This document shows, piece by piece, positions 57,880 to 64,000 of a stretch of DNA of 64,000 bases. A program made the translations under genes and the position numbers. The notes beneath the pieces are model-generated. The model saw only the letters and a list, made by a program, of their open reading frames with translations. It had not been told where the DNA came from and searched no databases. Numbering within the stretch: position 1 is the stretch's first letter; the number at the start of each line of letters is the position of its first letter. The stretch is from Maratus speciosus (lineage: Eukaryota; Arthropoda; Arachnida; Araneae; Salticidae), in assembly GCA_963932465.1 (NCBI GenBank), contig OZ010794.1, positions 438,961,502-439,025,501 on the forward strand. The letters are read 5' to 3'.

Positions 57880-58339
57880 TAATGCAGCAAAACTTGTTAA
57901 TTGTAATTATTTTCTAAATTCTAAAGTTTTCTAAGTAAAATTTAAAAAAAAATTCCTATAATTTAATGTGATTTAGTTTCTTTTACTTTTTATGTAAAAT
58001 TGGATATGTAGTCAAATGGTTAAATATTTCTGTATAATAGTTGTTTATCTTTAGAAAATTTCGAGCTGCTAAATGATAAAGTAATGAAAATTAAAATATA
58101 GTGCTGGGTAAAATATTTGCAAACCCTTTCAAATATCGTGTTAAATAATGTTAAATGCTATTTTCACAAACCTGTTCAAATGTCGTACGCAGGAGTGCAG
58201 GAAATGTTTCTACTCCCAACATTTCCCCCAATCCACACGAAAATTTCCCCAAAATTTTACGGTATGTTATAGGTAAGTATTGTATTACTGTAGGTATAGA
58301 AAATTTATTTTTGAAATATTTCTCAACTTATGCACGAGT
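57880..58339. other. Spacer inside the 50.4-59.7 kb hAT element
   Basis: AT-rich. It includes a CCCAACATTTCCCCCAATCC patch (about 58216) that is echoed near 58430. No gene. Confidence 0.4.
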
Positions 58340-58347
58340 ATATATGG

Positions 58348-59302
58348 CAGGGGTGATTCTGAGTGAAAAAAAAATTCCTAAAATTCACAGCAAATTTTCT
58401 GAAAGGTTACACCAGTGTGGGGGAAATCCACTCCCAACACTATGTATTTTTCATGGATCTTTCGACGCAATTCGCGTTTTTTCGCAATCTTTTGACAAAA
58501 TTTGCGGTTATTTCGCGATCTTTCGACGAAATTTGCGGTTATTTCTCCTTCTTTTTGACGAAATTCGCAGTTGTTTTGCCATCATTTGATGAAATTCGCG
58601 GTTGTTTTGCGATCGTTTGGCAAAATTTGCGGTTCTTTCGTGATCTTTTGACGAAATTTGTAGTTTTTTGCGATCTTTTAACAAAATTTGCAGATTTTTT
58701 ACAATATTTTAACGAAATTTGCGGTTGTTTCGCAATCTTTTGACAAAATTTGCGTTTATTTCGCGATCTTTTGAGTACATTTACGTTCATTTCGCGATCT
58801 TTTGACGAAATTTGCGATTTTTTTCGCTTTTCTTTGACGAAATAGAAGGTTATTCGCCCTGTTTTGACGAAAATCGCGGTTGTTTTGCGATCTTTTGACG
58901 AAATTCGAGGTTGTTTTGTGATCTTTTGACAAAATTTGCGATTTTTTGGCGAAATGTGCATTTATTTTGCGATCTTTTGACAAAATTTGCGTTCATTTCA
59001 CGATCTTTTGACGAAACCTGCCGTTATTTCGCAATTTTTGAAGAAACCTGCGGTTCTTTCGCGATCTTTTGACGAAATTTGCAGTTCTTTCGCGATCTTT
59101 TGACGAAATTTGCAGTTCTTTCGCGATCTTCTGACGAAATGTGCTGTTCTTTCGCGATCTTCTGACGAAATTCGCGTTTTTCCGTAATTCTTCGCGAAAA
59201 TTCGCGGTATTTTTATGTCCGAATTTTCAGATGACCTATTTTTTTTTCTTTCGGAACTGAATGTCTTAAACTTTCGGAAAATTCGGAACATAATCACCCC
59301 TG
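58348..59302. mobile_element. hAT-type MITE loaded with a minisatellite
   Basis: The left end is CAGGGGTGATTCTGAGTG and the right end (reverse complement) CAGGGGTGATTATGTTCCG. The flanking 8-mers ATATATGG (58340-58347) and ATATACGG (59303-59310) match at 7 of 8 positions. The interior is mostly a minisatellite of about 30 bp. This copy supplies ends for the repeat family also seen at 38.4 and 51.0 kb. Confidence 0.8.
58450..59205 (+). repeat. About 30-bp minisatellite (CGCGATCTTTTGACGAAATT units)
   Basis: About 25 units of TTTCGCGATCTTTTGACGAAATTTGCGG with point variants, the most regular of the four arrays. The last few units (59040-59160) are almost identical, suggesting recent expansion at that end. 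Long ORFs on both strands (for example 58539-58961 minus) result from a period near a multiple of three and are not genes. Confidence 0.92.
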
Positions 59303-59681
59303 ATATACGGTACACATTATTCTGCGATCGATTTTGTGAAGGTCGCCATACGGATATTTTTATTTGTACTGAAATTATGTATTCTATCTCAGGGAATTAT
59401 GGAATTCGTTGTTAAAATCGAAATCAATTGTATATGTTTCTGAAAAATTTCCCCTGGGTGTTAAAATTTCCCCCCGATCCTAGATCGCCGGATCGGACAT
59501 ATTCTGCACCACTGTGTCGTAGTAAATTTATCCTTTAACAAAATAAGTTTTAATCTCTTTTCGCAGTCAAAAAGAGTTTTGACCACTGATGTTCAAAACA
59601 TAGTTTGACCACGACGGTTAAAATAGGTTTTTTTTCTTTTTCTTGGTTAAAACTTAAAACCAACACAACCGTGATTCTAAG

Positions 59682-60555
59682 TCAGTATTTGCGGTTTACA
59701 GCAAAAGAACTTACTTTTTTTGACATGTTCATCTAACTTCTAACATATCTAAATAGATGCAAGCACCTTCCTTATTTATTTATTTGTTGCAAAAGTGATC
59801 TTATTAAACGCTACACTTAATGTAATTTGAACACAATAGGTCTAATCGTCTAATGTCTGTTTAAATAAACAAAAACATTTTTAGAGGAATTTTTATTTTC
59901 CAATACATCTACACATCCTTTTTTGATAATTGCTCCGATTATCCGGATTTTTGCGTATCCGAATCTTTTCTACTGTCTCATTTGAACATTCATTAACATA
60001 TTCACCATAGAAAAAAAGTGGAAGGGTGCTGGGCCCTGCTGGCCTTTTGAAATTTAAATATCGCACAAATTATCTTATGGGGAGTTGGAAAGGTTTTAAC
60101 CATATGCTTTTACATAAAAAAAGGACAATTTAGCTGAAAACCAATAAAAGGGTCCATGATTACATTTTTACCCGGGGTGGGAAAACCCCCCTTTTTACCG
60201 TTAAAAATCGGGTAAATACTATTAGCTTCTATAAGTTTATCTATAAATATTAGCTTATTGTATGTAATTGACGTATATATTATTTCTATATTATAATAAC
60301 TAGAATCACCAATAGGCAAACAGATACATAGGTGAATTTCTTTCACCAGGTAAATTTTAGTATTTACCAACGTATGAATTTTTATTTAATACTTATAACA
60401 TGGGGGGGGGGGGGGTAGTTTTATTAATAAAACATTAAAAACTGCCTTTGGCACCAATAATTATGATTTTTTTTCTTTTTCTTTTTACCTTTAGATACAT
60501 TTATAATGAATTTAGAAATAATCTTGATGGGAAAAAGGTGTTTTATTACGTATCT
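59682..60555. other. AT-rich stretch without genes
   Basis: It contains a G run at about 60402-60415 and a GGGTGGGAAAACCCCCC patch near 60175. No bounded element recognised. Confidence 0.45.
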
Positions 60556-60559
60556 AGCT

Positions 60560-61940
60560 CACTTGCCATGCCGGGCGAGTGATAATAACCTTAAATATAC
60601 TTAAAATCAGTGTTGTATGATTTTATATTTTAAAAGAAAATTCTTTGTGAACGAACCTAAAGTTCGGAGCTCCACTGCCTTCGGTGGCGTACACTCCGGA
60701 ATTGTGTGATTTTATATTTTTAAATGAAAAATTATCGAAATGAATCTAAAGTTGGGAGCACTACTGATTTTGGCAGCACACACCGGATGTTTTATGCATT
60801 CTCCCTTCTCCCCAACCAAACTTAAAATTTGTATGATTTTTTTTTAAATCTTTAAACCGATTTAGTATGAATTTATTTTTTTAATTGAGAATCTTTCAAA
60901 ACAAATTAAGGGTCCTCCGATAGAGTGATTGCCGATAACAAATTAAGGGGCCCCCGATAGAGTGATTGCCTATTTAATTTCTGACGTTTAGGTATATTAA
61001 ACTTTCAATTCTGAAGCAATAGTTCCCGAGGAAACTTAAGTAATGAAAAACTCACCCCCCCCCCCCTTTTTTAAGACAGAAAATGATATATCCCATTCCC
61101 TATACCTAAAATTTTAAAAACAAGATTCTCTTCAATACTGAAATGAAGCTCAAGTCGGAAGCAACTAGAAGCATCATTTATAAAGAATTCTGGGCAAATC
61201 GCTGAAAAAAAAGATTTTCTCTGTAAGTATTAATATTTTTTAAAGCAAAGACATCGTTTGAAAGAAAAAGGTATCACCTGAAGATGGATATTTGTTATCT
61301 TTTCGTATTTCATTCAGGAAAACGAATGCGAATTTTTAAAAATTGTGGAAAAAGCATAAAAACGGCATCCAGATTTTTTTTGAAAGGGTTAGTATTAATA
61401 TTTTTTAAAACAAACAACACTTTTCGAATTTGAAAGGTACCCCGAATAAGTGGGTGTTTTATTTTTTCGTATATCGTTCATAGAAGCAGATGCGGAAGAA
61501 AAAATGTATGAAAGAGACGTTTGGAAAACATTTTTTGAAAGGATGAATATTAATATTTTTTAAAAGAATAACACTGTTAGAACCGATAACGTACGATGCT
61601 TGTGTTTTCTTTTTTTACGCATTTCGATTTGTTAAACCGATGCGGACTTATAAAAACGCTAAAAAATCGAATGTTTTCCTCTACTTTTGCGATTTTTGGA
61701 CAGCTTCGGAAAGGGGTTTTGGAAAAGACCACCTTGACTTTTACTCTACGGAACCATGCTCATTATGGAGTTTAATTAATATCTCGACTAATTATCAAAA
61801 AATGAAAAATCTGAGGCTCGGTGCATTCGAACCTGCCTTGGACTATCCTCATCCAAATTTTCAGACCTCTAGATGTGTTAGATATTCTTTGCCATCGTGG
61901 ACAAACAGACACACAAACAGACAAATATAAATTGTCATCC
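60560..61940 (+). repeat. Tandem-repeat block with hairpin and GACAGAC-like motif
   Basis: A hairpin CACTTGCC (60560-60567) and GGCGAGTG (60574-60581) opens the block. Units of about 100-125 bp with TGTATGATTTTATATTTT occur at about 60613, 60705 and 60830. A second array repeats TATTAATATTTTTTAAA at 61229, 61393 and 61548 (periods 164 and 155). The block ends with GGACAAACAGACACACAAAC (61900-61919) and a small GACAA/TTGTC hairpin. It may be a decayed relative of the hairpin-ended families, but clear 5' and 3' ends are missing. Confidence 0.5.
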
Positions 61941-62365
61941 TGTATGTAATCAATTTCAATACTCATTTTAACCTTTACATTTTGTGAAGCTTCACAATCT
62001 TGTTCGACATTTTGCACTCTAAAAATTTGAAAATAATCAGTAAGTTTAATTGGAAGAAAAAAATTATTTTGATTTGTGAGTGTACTTTCCAAGGTAAAAG
62101 TTCTTTAGAAATAGAGATTGTTTAATGGAATTAAACATTATAAAAAAGCACTATTCACCATAAAAAAGCATTGGATAGGATTTTTACTACCAGAAAAATA
62201 GTCCCTTTAAAAAGAATAAATTATTAATGATAAATTTTCCGTTAATTATGGTTAAAGTGTGCATATTTTGTTACTACCATTACCAGTATTTCATCAACAT
62301 ATACAACAGGAAATATCTTTAAAAAAGTATTAGAATATTTTAAAAAAATGAGTGTACTTTAATCA
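61941..62365. other. AT-rich spacer
   Basis: I see no gene, repeat or bounded element. Confidence 0.45.
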
Positions 62366-62367
62366 TC

Positions 62368-62670
62368 ATCAATAACAACCGTTTTCTATCCACTGCTAGA
62401 TGTAGGTCTCCCCCAGATTTTTCCATTGTTTCCTGTTTAGTGCTTTAGTCTTATAATTAATACCGACCACTTTACCGACTGATTTCGTCACTCCATCGTA
62501 CTTGAGGTCGTCTTCCTGGTCGTTTTACATCTCTGGGATACCACTGGAGAGTGTTTGTACTCCATCTATTGCCTTGTCTTCTTGCAATGTGCCCAGCCCA
62601 TTTTCATTTTAGCCGTTTAATTCTCTCGATGATGTCGAAAACTTTCGTCTGACTTGTTATTTTAATATGC
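62368..62670 (-). pseudogene. LINE 3' fragment (C-terminal end of reverse-transcriptase polyprotein)
   Basis: On the minus strand one frame reads VFDIIERIKRLK, a stop, then KWAGHIARRQGNRW, LQWYPRDVKR and GRRPQVRWSDEI. This is the conserved 'KWAGHIAR...W.PR...GRP..RW.DE' tail of many arthropod LINE (RTE/CR1-like) ORF2 proteins. A TGATGATGATT tail just past the end (about 62365) fits a simple-repeat LINE 3' terminus. The N-terminal RT and endonuclease are absent, as expected of 5' truncation. Stops and a frame change make it non-functional. Confidence 0.8.
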
Positions 62671-63073
62671 TATTAAAAATAATTCTAACTTTTCAGTTTA
62701 TTTGTACGATAACTGTTTTCATAAGTTATACATTTTACGGTGAAAAGAAAATGATAAGTGCACTTTTATAGAAGGGGCAGAAAAAGTGAAGATATGGAAA
62801 TTTTTTGAAAGATGTTAAATATGGGTGAAAGCATTGGTAAATACCTGACAATCCTGATAAAGCCCCCTTCCTCAAAAAAGGGGGGGGGAATCCTGGGTAC
62901 TGAGTTGAAAAATTTAACTCTGTTACTGTTTCATTGCATTCGCTTATAAAATTGGAGACATTCAATGGTTATGCCTAGCAGCATTAGTGATTGAAAAGGG
63001 TCAAGCTAAATTAAAATTACGTTTTACAATCGTAATGAAAACATTTAGCCTGTAAGTCCCGTCATTTTTTTTT

Positions 63074-63117
<44 letters not shown>

Positions 63118-63240
63118 TTGTTCATTGTGAAATATATGCAGAAGGGTCCCTGAAACTCAAGGACAGGAATCAGGGGTTAAATATAAATAATCATGTAATA
63201 ATCAGTTTAAAAAAACGTTTGCAACAGGAATTAAAGTCAG
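62671..63240. other. Spacer with a 41-base T run
   Basis: The T tract is at 63076-63116. A 76-codon minus ORF (62735-62965) has no recognisable domain. Nothing else. Confidence 0.45.
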
Positions 63241-63244
63241 GCTA

Positions 63245-64000
63245 ATTTTTAGGATAGTCTCGCTTCTCTGTCTGTCCGTCACAGCGCTCCTACTCGAAAA
63301 CTATTTAAGTTACAGACTTAACTTTTTATTATTATTTTATTATTATTACTTTTTTACATAGAGATGAATACCCCCTGTCATACCCAAAATAATAAAATTT
63401 TGAAAAAGTTATGTTATTTAATTAAATAAATTATGGATGTTATTTTAATTAAATAAATTAACGTAATGACATTCCACCATTTTTGCGATTTTAAAACTCA
63501 ATCTTAATTTCACCCATCTTTTCGTGAGCTCGGTAGTCCTGTGGTAGAGTGTGTTATTTCTAACCGAAAGGTCCCGAGCTCGAAGTATGTCGACGGAAGT
63601 TGAAATTTTCAATTTTTTACATTTAATTGTCCGATGGATTTAATTAAAAGTAATTTCGTATTTTTTAGCCATTTTGCGAGTTTTTGTAATTTTAATAAAT
63701 GTTAACTTCTTTTTTTTTGGCGTCATCTAGTGAGTGTTTGGAAAGTGAAAGGGTTAATCTGGATTTTTTCAGAATTATTTCAACATTTTAAATGTTTTAA
63801 AACAATTTTTTCTTTTAAAAACAATATATTTTATTTATACCTCCGCTAAATTTTTGAGACTGCTGCATTTAAAAATATTCACATTTTTTCATTTTATTTA
63901 AGTAATTTTACTCGAATATTTTGAATTTGGTCTAAAAATATTTTTTTAATTATTATTTTAAAATTAAAAAATGTATTACCAATTAAATTATTGGTGCTGT
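63245..64000 (-). mobile_element. Family II hairpin-ended element, second copy, cut by window end
   Basis: It matches 5155 onward: CTTCTCTGTCTGTCCGTCAC, then ACTATTTAAGTTACAGACTT, AATACCCCCTGTCATACCC, a tRNA-like segment, GTCATCTAGTGA, and TTAAGTAATTTTACTCGAAT. The 3' hairpin is eroded here (about 63225-63255). The piggyBac MITE found in the first copy is absent at 63898-63901. The 5' end lies beyond the window. Confidence 0.65.
63528..63600 (+). other. tRNA-like segment in second family II copy
   Basis: A-box-like GTAGTCCTGTGGTAGAG (63533-63549) and B-box-like GAGCTCGAAGT (63576-63586) have tRNA-like spacing, and TTATTTCTAACCGAAAGGTC resembles an anticodon arm. It is at the same position as the tRNA-like segment in the first copy but with different arm sequence. 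Not called as a functional tRNA. Confidence 0.4.

Larger units (their letters stand above)
50384..59673. mobile_element. 9.3 kb hAT-type element hosting several nested insertions
   Basis: The left end is CAGGGTTGCAATTTT and the right end (reverse complement) CACGGTTGTGTTGGTTTT. The TSD ATTCTAAG is exact (50376-50383 and 59674-59681). Both subterminal regions contain several GGTTTTAACC- and TTTTAACCG-like repeats, which supports the pairing. Most of the length is later insertions: a TIR element (50652-53490), an inverted-repeat element (53748-57873) and a minisatellite MITE (58348-59302). No transposase of this family's own is recognised, so it was probably a short non-autonomous copy before the insertions. 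Confidence 0.75.

Noticed and set aside
58450..59205. Regular 30-bp periodicity that superficially resembles a CRISPR array
   Set aside because: No alternation of constant repeat and unique spacer; all of the unit varies by point changes, and the context is eukaryotic with hAT-type ends.
62735..62965. 76-codon minus-strand ORF near the LINE fragment as part of the LINE
   Set aside because: Its translation shows no RT motifs and it lies upstream of the recognisable LINE tail with no matching frame.

Overview
The window looks like gene-poor, AT-rich intergenic DNA from an arthropod. An arachnid is plausible given the mix of BEL/Pao, hAT, mariner, piggyBac and foldback repeats, but this is an inference and no marker gene proves it. 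I find no intact host gene, rRNA, functional tRNA or CRISPR array. Nearly every structure I can support is a mobile element or an element-derived repeat, many of them nested. I bounded elements by reading terminal inverted repeats (TIRs) and target-site duplications (TSDs) directly.

Layout. 1-1895: a long palindromic (foldback) element cut by the window edge. 2650-3500: a hairpin-ended tandem-repeat element. 5134-6336: a second hairpin-ended family carrying a tRNA-like segment and a nested piggyBac-type MITE (miniature inverted-repeat element). 8011-10315: a 2.3 kb palindrome whose two arms carry the same decayed coding segment. 13799-14852 and 19587-20312: non-autonomous hAT elements. 15171-15795: palindromes. 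16400-18050: a degenerate minisatellite. 21991-29869: a 7.9 kb hAT relic with an exact 8-bp TSD, interrupted by a 1.28 kb mariner (28428-29707). 30274-31096: a pogo/Tigger-type element. 32848-33928: a third hairpin-ended family. 35765-39056: a 3.3 kb hAT element nested in a microsatellite-centred palindrome and itself hosting further repeats. 39473-40571: two abutting palindromes, one interrupted by a piggyBac MITE.

41009-47401 is a complete BEL/Pao LTR retrotransposon. Its 369-bp LTRs differ at one base and it has a 5-bp TSD, yet gag-pol contains at least six stops or frame changes. 48403-48500 is a 98-bp hAT MITE, and 48755-49686 is an inverted second copy of the 32.8 kb family. 50384-59673 is a 9.3 kb hAT-type element (exact 8-bp TSD) packed with younger insertions, including a transposase pseudogene on the minus strand (54152-56179) and a minisatellite-loaded hAT MITE. 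60.5-64 kb holds tandem repeats, a LINE 3' fragment and a truncated second copy of the 5.1 kb family.

The best candidate for something undescribed is a shared architecture in at least four different repeat families. Each has a 5' AAACAAGT-like start, a subterminal repeat X about 40 bp further in, a core usually made of about 150-330 bp tandem units, usually a GACAGACGGAC-type motif, then a 3' hairpin built from X and its complement, ending in CTAAAA. This resembles Helentron-associated (DINE-1/HINE) elements but with features I do not recognise as described.
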